Source: CATQHD01 sp965202675 (GTDB lineage Bacteria; Actinomycetota; Acidimicrobiia; Spongiisociales; Spongiisociaceae). From it: DNA of 64,000 bases. A program made the position numbers and the translations under genes. Of this stretch, positions 19,301-26,935 are shown piece by piece. Numbering within the stretch: the first letter of the stretch is position 1; every line of letters begins with the position of its first letter. Under the pieces are notes generated by a model. That model made no database searches, was not told the origin of the DNA, and saw only the letters and a program-made list of their open reading frames with translations. The DNA is taken from assembly GCA_965202675.1 (NCBI GenBank), contig OZ241842.1, forward strand, positions 1,922,001 to 1,986,000, written 5' to 3'.

Positions 19301-19734
19301 CCGTCTCCCAGCGCTGGACCATCCAAGCCCCCGCCCGGGCGGAACTGTCCGACGTAGGCGCCGACGCCTGGTACCGCACCTATGCCGACTGGGTGATCTC
19401 GGTCAACGCGTTCGAAGCCCCCGGGGGAGTGTTCAACCCCGGCGGTGTGGTAACCAGAGCGGACATGGCCATCATGATGATCGCCGCATTCCCCCACCTC
19501 GAAGCCGTCGACGAACCCGAAGGCCTCTTCCAAGACGCCCAAGACGCCGACCCCGCCGTAATCCGAGCCATCGAGGGCATGTACCAAACCGGGGTAACCC
19601 GAGGATGTTCCACCAGCCCCCTCAACTACTGCCCCGACCAGCCCGTAACCCGAGCCCAGATGGCGTCCTTCTTCGTCCGGGCCATCGACCAAGCCCCCCC
19701 GGCAGCCCCCCAAACCGCCGGAGACGGCTCCTGA
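13310..19734 (+). CDS. Giant Calx-beta repeat surface protein with SLH-like C-terminus (frame broken at a G10 tract)
   Basis: GTG at 13310 has an excellent ribosome site (TAGGAGG, five bases upstream) and encodes a signal peptide (VGLLVLLAAAVLAPGVW). That frame runs into G10 at 13407-13416, after which the 2105-residue body continues in another frame from about 13417; one extra G or two fewer would join them. The body holds about 13 Calx-beta-type repeats, each closing with motifs such as VVDDDADIVLSVSP or ITDADR and carrying acidic calcium-binding loops. A Gly/Pro linker follows (18971-19110), then S-layer-homology-like repeats (ITRRQMAAFLYRA, VTRADMAIMMIAAF, VTRAQMASFFVRA). It is predicted to be an exported adhesin or cell-envelope protein. 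The 5' part is rich in G and T on the coding strand, while the 3' part uses C-ending codons. Confidence 0.85.
13407..13416 (+). repeat. G10 homopolymer, candidate phase-variation tract
   Basis: Ten consecutive G lie between the signal peptide (frame of 13310) and the body (frame of 13417). 107 bases separate the two starts, so the ORF is in frame with 11 or 8 G and out of frame with the 10 seen here. Confidence 0.8.
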
Positions 19735-19880
19735 CCCGCGAATCCGCCGCCCGGGGGAGCATCGGCGGGATCGGGGGCAAAGCAGGGGATATCCGGCGCC
19801 GTGGATTCGGCCCGAAGCCCGGCTCCGGCGTTGCTGCAGCTCGCGGCCTTGGTGTTGAAGAAGATGTCGAGGTTGTCGAC

Positions 19881-19922
19881 GCGCGGCGTTTTTCGCGTTC
19901 TTGCCGGGGTCGGGGGGCAGGA
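19881..19922 (+). repeat. Fragment sharing the element's GTTTTTCGCG block
   Basis: The 285 bp between the surface protein gene and htpX has no gene that I can support. It contains GTTTTTCGCGTTCTTGCC at 19888-19905, identical over 18 bases to copy B (11543-11560) and followed as there by a G-rich CTTGCC/GGCAGG half-hairpin. It may be a remnant or a 3' processing/termination element. Confidence 0.4.
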
Positions 19923-20019
19923 TAGGGGGCCGACCCTCAGAACTGCTCTGATCACCCCGGCGGCCATGCCCGGCCCGGCGGGGTTCTGATACCCCTTGCC
20001 CTCCGGTATCATCGGCGGC

Positions 20020-20880
20020 ATGAACAACTTCAAGACGGTTGCCCTGCTCAGCTTCATGACCGCCCTCGTGTGGTTGGTGGGATGGACGGTGTTCGGGGGC
20101 GGCAACGGAATCGTCATCGGTCTGCTGTTCGCGGTCGGCCTGAACTTCCTCGTCTATTTCTTCTCGGCCAAGATGGCGCTGGCCATGAGCCGCGCCCGCC
20201 CGGTCTCCGAGCAGGATCTGCCCAAGGTGTACGGTATCGTCCGCCGCCTGGCCGCCTCCTCGGACATGCCGATGCCCTCCATCCACCTGATCGATTCGCC
20301 GCAGCCCAACGCCTTTGCCACCGGACGCAACCCGCAGAACGCGGCGGTGGCGGTTACTACCGGCATCCTCCAGATCATGAAAGACGACGAGCTCGAGGGC
20401 GTACTGGCCCACGAGCTGTCCCACGTGCGCAACCGTGACATCCTGATCTCTTCCATCGCCGCCATGCTGGCCGCGGCCCTGTCCATCTTTGCCCGTATGG
20501 CCTTCTGGTTCGGCGGCGGGGGCCGGGACCGGGGCCCCGTGGGGGTGGTGATCGGCCTCCTCGCTCTCATCCTGGCTCCAATCGCCGGCCTCGTCATCCG
20601 CCTGGCGATATCCAGGGCGCGGGAATACCAGGCCGACGCCTCCGGCGCCCGCATGACCGGTCAGCCCCTCAGCCTGGCCAGGGCGCTCCAGAAGATCGGG
20701 GCCGCCTCCGAGCGCATTCCCATGGAGGTAAACCCGGCTGTCAGCCAGCTGTTCATCGCCGACCCCCTCAAGGCCTTCGGGCGGCGCCGGCGCGGGGGCC
20801 TGTTCTCCACCCATCCCCCGGTCGAGGAGCGCATCGAGCGCCTCGAGGCCATGTACTACCAACACGGAAGCTCGGCCTAG
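20020..20880 (+). CDS. htpX: Membrane zinc metalloprotease HtpX
   Basis: A 286-residue M48 protease that degrades misfolded membrane proteins. Two N-terminal membrane segments (VALLSFMTALVWLVGWTVF and IVIGLLFAVGLNFLVYFF) precede the zinc motif HELSH in LEGVLAHELSHVRNRD; two more hydrophobic segments follow and the third ligand lies in SRAREYQADASGA. The C-terminal STHPPVEERIERLE is typical of the family. The ATG at 20020 has only a weak ribosome site. It is a single gene with its own context. Confidence 0.93.
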   Translation: MNNFKTVALLSFMTALVWLVGWTVFGGGNGIVIGLLFAVGLNFLVYFFSAKMALAMSRARPVSEQDLPKVYGIVRRLAASSDMPMPSIHLIDSPQPNAFATGRNPQNAAVAVTTGILQIMKDDELEGVLAHELSHVRNRDILISSIAAMLAAALSIFARMAFWFGGGGRDRGPVGVVIGLLALILAPIAGLVIRLAISRAREYQADASGARMTGQPLSLARALQKIGAASERIPMEVNPAVSQLFIADPLKAFGRRRRGGLFSTHPPVEERIERLEAMYYQHGSSA

Positions 20881-20961
20881 GCCGGGGCGGTTCCGCTCCC
20901 ATAGGGGTTCAGGGGGCTGGCTCTTCCGCATCCGCCGCCCGGGCGCTGGATTTTCGCGCTT

Positions 20962-20988
20962 TTGACAAAGGCCGGCGGTGACTACAAT
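20962..20988 (+). promoter_or_regulatory. Promoter of the tRNA-Tyr/Thr/Met-tuf cluster
   Basis: TTGACA at 20962-20967 and TACAAT at 20983-20988 with a short 15-bp spacer, 40 bp before tRNA-Tyr. A slightly different -10 register is possible. Confidence 0.5.
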
Positions 20989-21027
20989 CAACCTGCGGCG
21001 GCGCCCCGTTCGGGCGTCGGCCGCCTT

Positions 21028-21110
21028 GCCGGGATGCCCGAGCGGCCAAAGGGAGCAGACTGTAAATCTGCCGGTTGTTGCCTACGGAGGTTCGAATCCT
21101 TCTCCCGGCA
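21028..21110 (+). tRNA. tRNA-Tyr (GTA)
   Basis: Acceptor GCCGGGA pairs with TCCCGGC. The anticodon loop CTGTAAA reads GTA, and the long variable arm (CGGTTGTTGCCTACG) is that of a class II tRNA. No CCA is encoded. Confidence 0.95.
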
Positions 21111-21143
21111 CGGACAGCGGCGGACGGCCCGCCGCGGGCCCAG

Positions 21144-21217
21144 GCCCCCTTAGCTCAGATGGCCAGAGCGCCTCCATGGTAAGGAGGAGGTCTCCGGTTC
21201 GAATCCGGAAGGGGGCT
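21144..21217 (+). tRNA. tRNA-Thr (GGT)
   Basis: Acceptor GCCCCCT pairs with AGGGGGC. The anticodon stem CCTCC/GGAGG encloses ATGGTAA, which reads GGT. The T-arm is TCCGGTTCGAATCCGGA. No CCA is encoded. Confidence 0.95.
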
Positions 21218-21247
21218 CGACCGGGCGGCCGGCGGCGGCCCGAGGGA

Positions 21248-21321
21248 GGCGGCGTAGCTCAGTAGGTAAGAGCGCTCGACTCATAATCGAGAGGTCGGCA
21301 GTTCGAGTCTGCCCGCCGCTA
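21248..21321 (+). tRNA. tRNA-Met (CAT), elongator type
   Basis: Acceptor GGCGGCG pairs with CGCCGCT (first pair G-U). The anticodon stem CTCGA/TCGAG encloses CTCATAA, which reads CAT. It lacks the three G-C pairs and the 1-72 mismatch of an initiator. The arrangement tRNA-Tyr/Thr/Met before tuf resembles the tufB neighbourhood in other bacteria. Confidence 0.93.
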
Positions 21322-21474
21322 CAACACGTTGCTGCCGGCGTTGCCGGAGCTCGGGTCCCTGGCTCCGGCTTGTGGGGCAAGGGATCTGCAAGGCTCGGGA
21401 CAGGCGTCCGGAGCGGCGAAAGACAAGAACGGACAAGCGTCCGCGAGGAACGAGCAAAACGAGGAGAGATTGTT

Positions 21475-22665
21475 ATGGCTAAGGCTAGGTTTGAGCGGGT
21501 GAAGCCGCATGTGAATGTGGGGACGATGGGGCATATTGATCATGGTAAGACGACGTTGACGGCGGCGATTACGAGGGTGTTGTCTGAGCGGGTGGGTGGG
21601 GTTAATGTTTTTACGGTGTTTGATGAGATTGATAAGGCGCCTGAGGAGCGTGAGCGTGGGATTACGATTTCGATTGCTCATGTGGAGTATGAGACGGAGT
21701 TGAGGCATTATGCGCATGTGGATATGCCTGGTCATGCTGATTATATTAAGAATATGATTACGGGGGCGGCGCAGGTGGATGGGGCGGTTTTGGTGGTGTC
21801 GGCGGCGGATGGTCCGATGCCGCAGACGCGTGAGCATGTGTTGTTGGCTCGTCAGGTGGGGGTGCCGTGTGTGGTGGTGGCGTTGAATAAGGTGGATTTG
21901 GTGGATGATGAGGAGTTGTTGGAGTTGGTGGAGTTGGAGGTGCGGGAGTTGTTGGGGGTGTATGGGTTTCCGGGGGATGAGGTGCCGGTGGTGCGGGTGT
22001 CGGCGTTGGGGGCGTTGGAGGGTGATGAGGGGGCGGCGGGGGGTGTGTTGGAGTTGATGGGGGCGGTGGATTCGTATGTGCCGGTGCCGGAGCGGCCGGT
22101 GGATCGGGCGTTTTTGATGCCGATTGAGGATGTGTTTTCGATTACGGGTCGGGGGACGGTGGTTACTGGGAGGGTGGAGTCGGGGGTGGTTCGGGTGGGT
22201 GATCGGGTGGAGGTGGTGGGGTTGGGGGAGACTCGGGGGACGGTGGCGACGGGGGTGGAGATGTTTCGGAAGTTGTTGGATGAGGGGCGGGCGGGGGATA
22301 ATGTGGGGGTGTTGTTGCGGGGGGTGGGTCGGGGTGAGGTGGAGCGGGGGCAGGTGTTGGCGGCGCCGGGGTCGATTACGCCGCATACGTGTTTCGAGGC
22401 GCGGGTGTATGTGTTGACGAAGGAGGAGGGTGGGCGTCATAATCCGTTTTTTGGTGGTTATCAGCCTCAGTTTTATTTCAGGACGACTGATGTTACTGGT
22501 CGGGTGGGGTTGCCTGAGGGGGTGGAGATGGTGATGCCGGGGGATAATACGGTGATGTCGGTGGAGTTGGGTTCGGCGATTGCGATGGATGAGGGGTTGC
22601 GGTTTGCTATTCGGGAGGGGGGTCGTACTGTGGGGGCGGGTACGGTCACCAAAATCACCGAATGA
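21475..22665 (+). CDS. tuf: Elongation factor Tu
   Basis: A 396-residue EF-Tu, full length. The P-loop is GHIDHGKT (19-26), then switch I RGITI, DMPGHAD (usual DCPGHAD, with Met for Cys) and NKVD. It delivers aminoacyl-tRNA to the ribosome. It follows three tRNA genes and precedes rpmG. The codon use is very unusual: nearly every codon ends in G or T, all leucines I checked are TTG, and C- or A-ending codons return only in the last five codons. Neighbouring rplK, rpoB and rpoC mostly use C-ending codons. Confidence 0.98.
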   Translation: MAKARFERVKPHVNVGTMGHIDHGKTTLTAAITRVLSERVGGVNVFTVFDEIDKAPEERERGITISIAHVEYETELRHYAHVDMPGHADYIKNMITGAAQVDGAVLVVSAADGPMPQTREHVLLARQVGVPCVVVALNKVDLVDDEELLELVELEVRELLGVYGFPGDEVPVVRVSALGALEGDEGAAGGVLELMGAVDSYVPVPERPVDRAFLMPIEDVFSITGRGTVVTGRVESGVVRVGDRVEVVGLGETRGTVATGVEMFRKLLDEGRAGDNVGVLLRGVGRGEVERGQVLAAPGSITPHTCFEARVYVLTKEEGGRHNPFFGGYQPQFYFRTTDVTGRVGLPEGVEMVMPGDNTVMSVELGSAIAMDEGLRFAIREGGRTVGAGTVTKITE

Positions 22666-22751
22666 GCGCAAGAACGGAAAGACCCGGCCGCCGAATCCGA
22701 CCCCCTGGGTTCGGGCCGCCGGCCGGCAGGAACAGACAGGAAGAGTAGGCC

Positions 22752-22934
22752 ATGGCCAAGAAAAAAGGCGCTCGTATAAAGATAACGCTGGAGTGCACGG
22801 AGGCGCGGGCCGAAGGCAGGCCGCCCTCCCGCTATATCACCACCAAGAACCGTAACAACACCCAGGGCAGGCTGGTGCTCAAGAAGTACAATCCCTTCCT
22901 GCGCAGGCACACGGTTCACCGCGAGATCAGATAG
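22752..22934 (+). CDS. rpmG: 50S ribosomal protein L33, cysteine-poor form
   Basis: A 60-residue L33 (MAKKKGARIKITLECTEAR, TTKNRNNTQGRLVLKKYNPF). The two CxxC pairs that bind zinc in the C+ form are gone: only one Cys (ECTE) remains and KKYNPFLRRH replaces KKYCPxCRKH. It is therefore a zinc-independent L33 type. It sits between tuf and the dehydratase gene, as in the actinobacterial rpmG-had-tRNA-Trp-secE order. Confidence 0.92.
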   Translation: MAKKKGARIKITLECTEARAEGRPPSRYITTKNRNNTQGRLVLKKYNPFLRRHTVHREIR

Positions 22935-22938
22935 GGTC

Positions 22939-23817
22939 TTGACCGTGGGCGCCCTGGAGGTCTTGGCGGGCCGCACCTATGGGCCTTTCGATCTCCGCAT
23001 AGACCCCGCCCGGCTGTACGCCTTCGTAGAGGCCACCGGCGACGACCCGGACCGCTGGCAGGTGTTCGCACCCCCTTCCTTTGCCGGGGCGGTGCTTTTC
23101 GCGGCGGCCCCCGGCTTCTTCGCAGATCCCGACGCCGCCTCCCACAAGGACCTGCTGATCCACGGGGAGCAGGTCTTCAAATGGAAGGCGCCTTGGCGGT
23201 CGGGCGGCGGCTTGACCATAACCGGTCGGATCGAACGCCTGCGGGAACGCGGAACGACCGCCTTCGCCACCTTCGCGGCCGAAGCGGCCGACTACCGGGG
23301 CAGGGAGGTGATGTCCTCCCGGTCTCTGTTCCTGATGTCGAGCGAGAACCCCCCCGGCGGACAGACCGCCGAACGCCCCGAACCGCCCCCCGAAGCCCGG
23401 CGGGCCAACCGCCGCGCCGCGCCCCGGGTCCTCCCGGCGGAGGGCGGGGCCCTCGACCCCCTTCCCAAGTCCGCCTCCCGCGCCGACCTGGTGCGCTACG
23501 CCGCGGCCAGCGGCGACTTCAACCCCATCCATTGGGATCACGGGCGGGCGTTGGAGTCGGGGGTGGGCGGCGTCATATGCCACGGCCTGCTGCTGGCCGC
23601 CTGGGTCACCCAGCCCGCCGCTTCCGCCGCCGCCGACCGCGGCGACCCCCTGGTGCGCGCCCGCATCCGGTTCCGCCGCCCCCTCTATCCCGGCCAGGCC
23701 GCGCAGGTCAACACCGCGGTGACCAAACGCACCGCCGGCTCGGCCGACCTGGAGGCGGAGGTGGTGTCGGAGGCCGGCCGGCACGCGTCCGCTACCATCA
23801 CCGCCCGGACGGCCTGA
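22939..23817 (+). CDS. HadA-HadB-like fused (3R)-hydroxyacyl dehydratase
   Basis: A 292-residue double hot-dog protein. Residues 1-135 resemble the HadA-type N-terminal MaoC domain (VPPSFAG-like FAPPSFAGAVLF). Residues about 165-292 are a HadB-type MaoC domain with the hydratase motif DFNPIHWD and GVICHGLLLAAW. In mycobacteria these are separate hadA and hadB genes between rpmG and tRNA-Trp; here they are one frame joined by a Pro/Arg-rich linker. The start is TTG 22939, or GTG 22945, four bases after rpmG. It is predicted to dehydrate 3-hydroxyacyl thioesters in fatty acid synthesis. Confidence 0.8.
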   Translation: MTVGALEVLAGRTYGPFDLRIDPARLYAFVEATGDDPDRWQVFAPPSFAGAVLFAAAPGFFADPDAASHKDLLIHGEQVFKWKAPWRSGGGLTITGRIERLRERGTTAFATFAAEAADYRGREVMSSRSLFLMSSENPPGGQTAERPEPPPEARRANRRAAPRVLPAEGGALDPLPKSASRADLVRYAAASGDFNPIHWDHGRALESGVGGVICHGLLLAAWVTQPAASAAADRGDPLVRARIRFRRPLYPGQAAQVNTAVTKRTAGSADLEAEVVSEAGRHASATITARTA

Positions 23818-23879
23818 CGGCGGGGCGGCGGCGGGGCAGGCCGTGAGGCAGCGAGGGAAGAAGGGGCTTTTGTAACCGT

Positions 23880-24443
23880 ATGCGGGGCGAACGGGTCGAA
23901 TCGAATGTCACCGAGCTGGTGGAACGGTCCCGTCAGGGGGACCGGGCCGCCTTCGGTGAGCTGGTACGCCTTCACCAACACGAGGTCTACACCTTGGCGG
24001 TTCGCTTGGTAGGGGATCGAACCCTCGCCGCAGATGTTGCCCAGGAGGCGCTGATACGCGCCTGGAAGGCGGTAGGCCGGTTCCGGGGCGACGCCAGTTT
24101 CGGCACCTGGCTCTATCGGATAACCGCCAACGCCGCCTGGACGCTCAAGGGGGCCGCCGCCCGCAAGGCCGCCTACGACCTGGACGGCTTGGCGCGCCAG
24201 CCCGTCGCCGGACGCCGCGGCGATCCCGAGGCGGCGGGGGAGCAGGCCGAGCTCCGCTCCCGCCTGAACGGAGCTCTGGGCAAGCTGCCCCGGCATCAGC
24301 GGGCCATCGTGGTGCTCAAGGACATCTACGGTTGGTCGCACAAGGAGATCTCCGAGGCCATGTCGATATCGGTAACCGCCTCGAAGGTCCGCCTGCATCG
24401 CGCCCACCTGCGCCTGCGGGAGATGCTGAGAGAGGTGAGATGA
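23880..24443 (+). CDS. ECF-type RNA polymerase sigma factor
   Basis: A 187-residue sigma-70 family protein with regions 2 and 4 only. Region 2 is FGELVRLHQHEVYTLAVRL through DVAQEALIRAWKAVGRF; region 4 is LPRHQRAIVVLKDIYGWSHKEI followed by a helix-turn-helix (SISVTASKVRLHRAHLRLRE). Its stop overlaps the ATG of a zinc-finger anti-sigma-like gene. It probably directs transcription of an envelope-stress or similar regulon. No target promoter was identified. Confidence 0.9.
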   Translation: MRGERVESNVTELVERSRQGDRAAFGELVRLHQHEVYTLAVRLVGDRTLAADVAQEALIRAWKAVGRFRGDASFGTWLYRITANAAWTLKGAAARKAAYDLDGLARQPVAGRRGDPEAAGEQAELRSRLNGALGKLPRHQRAIVVLKDIYGWSHKEISEAMSISVTASKVRLHRAHLRLREMLREVR

Positions 24444-24868
24444 TCCGCTCGCCTGCGCCCGCCCGCCCCCGCCGACCCGCCGTTCCGGCCGGACCGGGCC
24501 GCCTGCCCAGATGGATCGCCTGCCGGCTGAACCGCCGGATGGTCTACGAAGTCGAGTCGGGCCAGGCGGCGGCGCCGGGGGCGCTGGACCGGCACCGCCG
24601 GGAATGCCTGGCCTGCCAGGCCGCCGCCGTCCACCAGCGCAGGCTGCTCCGGGATCTGGGATCGCTGCGCCGCCGGCTCGAGCGGACTCCTTACGACATG
24701 TCGGCGGTTTTCTATCACCCGGCGGCTGTCTCCCCGGAAGAGCAGCCCGGCGGCGGCCCTTTCACCGTACGCCCCAGGGTGCGCGCCGCGGTCGCCTCGG
24801 CGGCCTCGCTGGCGGCTCTGGGAGCGATGGTGGCGGCGGGCCGCTGGATGCGGTCACACGCCGGCTGA
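24440..24868 (+). CDS. Putative anti-sigma factor with zf-HC2-like motif
   Basis: A 142-residue protein whose ATG overlaps the sigma factor stop (ATGA). An HxxxCxxC motif (HRRECLACQ, about residues 53-61) is typical of zinc-associated anti-sigma domains, and a C-terminal hydrophobic segment (VASAASLAALGAMVAAG) would anchor it in the membrane. The basic Pro/Arg-rich N-terminus would face the cytoplasm. The coupling suggests it holds the sigma factor inactive. Confidence 0.75.
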   Translation: MIRSPAPARPRRPAVPAGPGRLPRWIACRLNRRMVYEVESGQAAAPGALDRHRRECLACQAAAVHQRRLLRDLGSLRRRLERTPYDMSAVFYHPAAVSPEEQPGGGPFTVRPRVRAAVASAASLAALGAMVAAGRWMRSHAG

Positions 24869-24956
24869 GCGGCCCCGAATTGATCGGGGCGGCGCCGCGG
24901 CCGGGGCGGTGCGGGGGGCGGCGGCCGCCCCTTCCGCAGAAAGGCGCCGCCGCCGT

Positions 24957-24986
24957 TTTACACTTTGCCCCGCCCGTTCGTATAAT
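24957..24986 (+). promoter_or_regulatory. Strong promoter for tRNA-Trp-secE-nusG
   Basis: TTTACA at 24957-24962, 18-bp spacer and a perfect TATAAT at 24981-24986, 15 bp before tRNA-Trp. Confidence 0.8.
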
Positions 24987-25001
24987 CCCCTTATACAGCC
25001 G

Positions 25002-25077
25002 AGGGGCGTAGCTCGAAGTTGGTTAGAGCGCCGGTCTCCAAAACCGGAGGTTGGGGGTTCGAGTCCCTCCGCCCCTG
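25002..25077 (+). tRNA. tRNA-Trp (CCA)
   Basis: Acceptor AGGGGCG pairs with CGCCCCT. The anticodon loop CTCCAAA reads CCA, and the T-arm is GGGGGTTCGAGTCCCTC. It lies 69 bp before secE, the usual place. Confidence 0.95.
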
Positions 25078-25146
25078 CCCCGAAGTCAACGGTTGGTCCG
25101 ATGGCCGGCGCCCGCCGGCAGGACCCCGAAGGAAGACACGAAAATC

Positions 25147-25458
25147 ATGAATCGCGAGATGCGCCGGCTCACCGAGCGGGAAGAGCGGCGGGGCAAGCAG
25201 AAGGATCGCGGCCGCCGCTCTCCCATAGCGGGGCCGGGCGCTCCGACAGGCGATCAGGGCCGCTGGGCCCGCCTCGTCCATTTCCTGCGCGAAGTGCGGG
25301 TGGAGCTCAGCCGGGTGGGGTGGCCGAGCCGCCAGCAGATGGTGGCCTTTACCACGGTGACCATCGTCACCGCCGGCGCTCTCACCGCCTACGTCTTCCT
25401 GGTCGATCTGGCCTTCAGCCGTTCGGTGCTGGTCTTCATCCGCACCCTGACGAGTTGA
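25147..25458 (+). CDS. secE: Preprotein translocase subunit SecE
   Basis: A 103-residue single-spanning SecE. A basic, disordered N-terminus (about 45 residues) precedes the amphipathic helix FLREVRVELSRVGWPSRQQM and one membrane segment (TVTIVTAGALTAYVFLVDLAF). It clamps SecY in the translocon. The ATG at 25147 gives the usual length. It is followed 11 bp later by nusG. Confidence 0.92.
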   Translation: MNREMRRLTEREERRGKQKDRGRRSPIAGPGAPTGDQGRWARLVHFLREVRVELSRVGWPSRQQMVAFTTVTIVTAGALTAYVFLVDLAFSRSVLVFIRTLTS

Positions 25459-25469
25459 GAGGGGTCGAA

Positions 25470-26339
25470 ATGGCTACAGCAGAGCAGTCAACGAAACAGG
25501 AACCGCGGCCCTTGAGCGGCGCCGCCCCGGAGGAGGAGGGGTTCTCCCGGTCCGAAGAAGGGCCGCTGGGCGCCCTGGGGTCGGCTTTCCTGTCCGCCGG
25601 TTTCGGGACCGACGGGTCGCTCCCGGATGTCGAGGCCGAGGCCGCCCCCGAACCCGAACCGGCGTCCGAACCCCCGCCCGCGCCGGACCTCCCCGCCCCC
25701 CAGGATCAAGAGGGCGCCGCCGCTCCGGAAGAGGCCCCGGCGCCGCCGGACGGCGCCGCCGAGGAGGCGGAAGAAGAGCCGCCGGTCAGCCCTTACGACC
25801 TGCCCGGTTCCTGGTATGTGATCCACTCCTACTCCGGCTACGAGAAGAAGGTGAAAGACAACCTGGCCACCCGCATCTCCTCGATGCACATGGAGAACCG
25901 CATCTTCGAGGTGGTCATACCCACCGAGAAGCGCATGAAGTTCAAGGGCGGGCGCAAGGTCGAGGTGGAGGAGAAGATGTTCCCCGGCTACCTCCTGGTG
26001 CGCATGTACATGGACGACAACTCCTGGCATGCGGTGCGCAACACGCCGGGGGTCACCTCCTTCGTGACGATGGGGAACAACGTCAAGCCCACGCCCCTGT
26101 CCAAGCGGGAGGTGGAGCGGTTCCTGGGCCTCAAGGAGGAGACGGCCAAGGCGGCCATCCGCTTCCGGCCCGCCTGGAATATCGGAGAGACCATCCGGGT
26201 CACCGCGGGCCCCTTCGCCGAGTTCAACGGGGTGGTGGAGGACATAAACGTCGACCAGGAAAAGGTCAAGGTGCTGGTGGAGATCTTCGGACGGGACACG
26301 GCGGTCGAGCTGGGGTTCGGGGACATCCAGAAGCAATGA
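25470..26339 (+). CDS. nusG: Transcription termination/antitermination protein NusG
   Basis: A 289-residue NusG. Residues 1-108 are an acidic Pro/Glu/Ala-rich extension, common in actinobacterial NusG. The NGN domain begins at SWYVIHSYSGYEKKVKDNL and contains KMFPGYLLVRMYMDD. The C-terminal KOW domain includes GETIRVTAGPFAEFNGVVEDIN. It couples RNA polymerase with Rho or the ribosome. Confidence 0.95.
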   Translation: MATAEQSTKQEPRPLSGAAPEEEGFSRSEEGPLGALGSAFLSAGFGTDGSLPDVEAEAAPEPEPASEPPPAPDLPAPQDQEGAAAPEEAPAPPDGAAEEAEEEPPVSPYDLPGSWYVIHSYSGYEKKVKDNLATRISSMHMENRIFEVVIPTEKRMKFKGGRKVEVEEKMFPGYLLVRMYMDDNSWHAVRNTPGVTSFVTMGNNVKPTPLSKREVERFLGLKEETAKAAIRFRPAWNIGETIRVTAGPFAEFNGVVEDINVDQEKVKVLVEIFGRDTAVELGFGDIQKQ

Positions 26340-26425
26340 TCCTATGATCCGCCGCCGGGCGGCGCCGGACGGGCAGGCCGCCGCGACGCGGTGTATCGGC
26401 CAATAGATATGAAGGAAAGACGGAA

Positions 26426-26854
26426 ATGGGAAGAAAGAGGGTGTCAGCCATCCTGAAACTCCAGATCCCCGCCGGGGAGGCTTCCCCGGCGCCGCCGGTG
26501 GGCCCCGCCCTCGGCCAGTACGGGATCAACATCATGGAGTTTGTCAAGTCGTACAACGACGCCACCAAGTCGCAGATCGGCACCATCATCCCGGCGGAGG
26601 TAACCATCTACACCGACCGCTCGTTTACCTTCATCACCAAGACCCCGCCGGCGGCGGTGCTGATCCGCCAAGCCGTTCGGGTGGAGAAGGGCTCCGCCCA
26701 GCCCAACCGGGAGAAGGTCGCCGCCCTGTCCACCAGCCGGCTGCGGCAGATAGCCGAGACCAAGCTGCCCGACCTCAACACGGACGATATTGAGGCGGCG
26801 ATGAAGATTGTGGCCGGCACCGCCCGGTCGATGGGGGTGGTGATCGCCGACTGA
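26426..26854 (+). CDS. rplK: 50S ribosomal protein L11
   Basis: A 142-residue L11 of normal length. Visible landmarks are KLQIPAGEASPAPPVGPALG (Pro-rich hinge), GQYGINIMEFVKSYND, and TGTAxxMG-like AGTARSMGVVI at the C-terminus. It binds 23S rRNA at the GTPase centre. The start is preceded by a GAAGGAAAG site. It forms an operon with rplA. Confidence 0.97.
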   Translation: MGRKRVSAILKLQIPAGEASPAPPVGPALGQYGINIMEFVKSYNDATKSQIGTIIPAEVTIYTDRSFTFITKTPPAAVLIRQAVRVEKGSAQPNREKVAALSTSRLRQIAETKLPDLNTDDIEAAMKIVAGTARSMGVVIAD

Positions 26855-26935
26855 GCCCCGGTCGGCCGCCGGAACGAACCGGACCTGTTGGGAGAGCCGC
26901 CCGGCGCGGCTCGTCGAACCACGAAGGAGGAAACC

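Noticed and set aside
15997..20991. 1664-codon open frame antisense to the surface protein and htpX
   Set aside because: It crosses two unrelated genes and encodes Arg/His-rich low-complexity sequence; a GC-rich artefact.
21319..22671. 450-codon open frame antisense to tuf, rich in His/Arg
   Set aside because: It is open only because tuf lacks C- and A-ending codons; its composition is artificial and it has no ribosome site.
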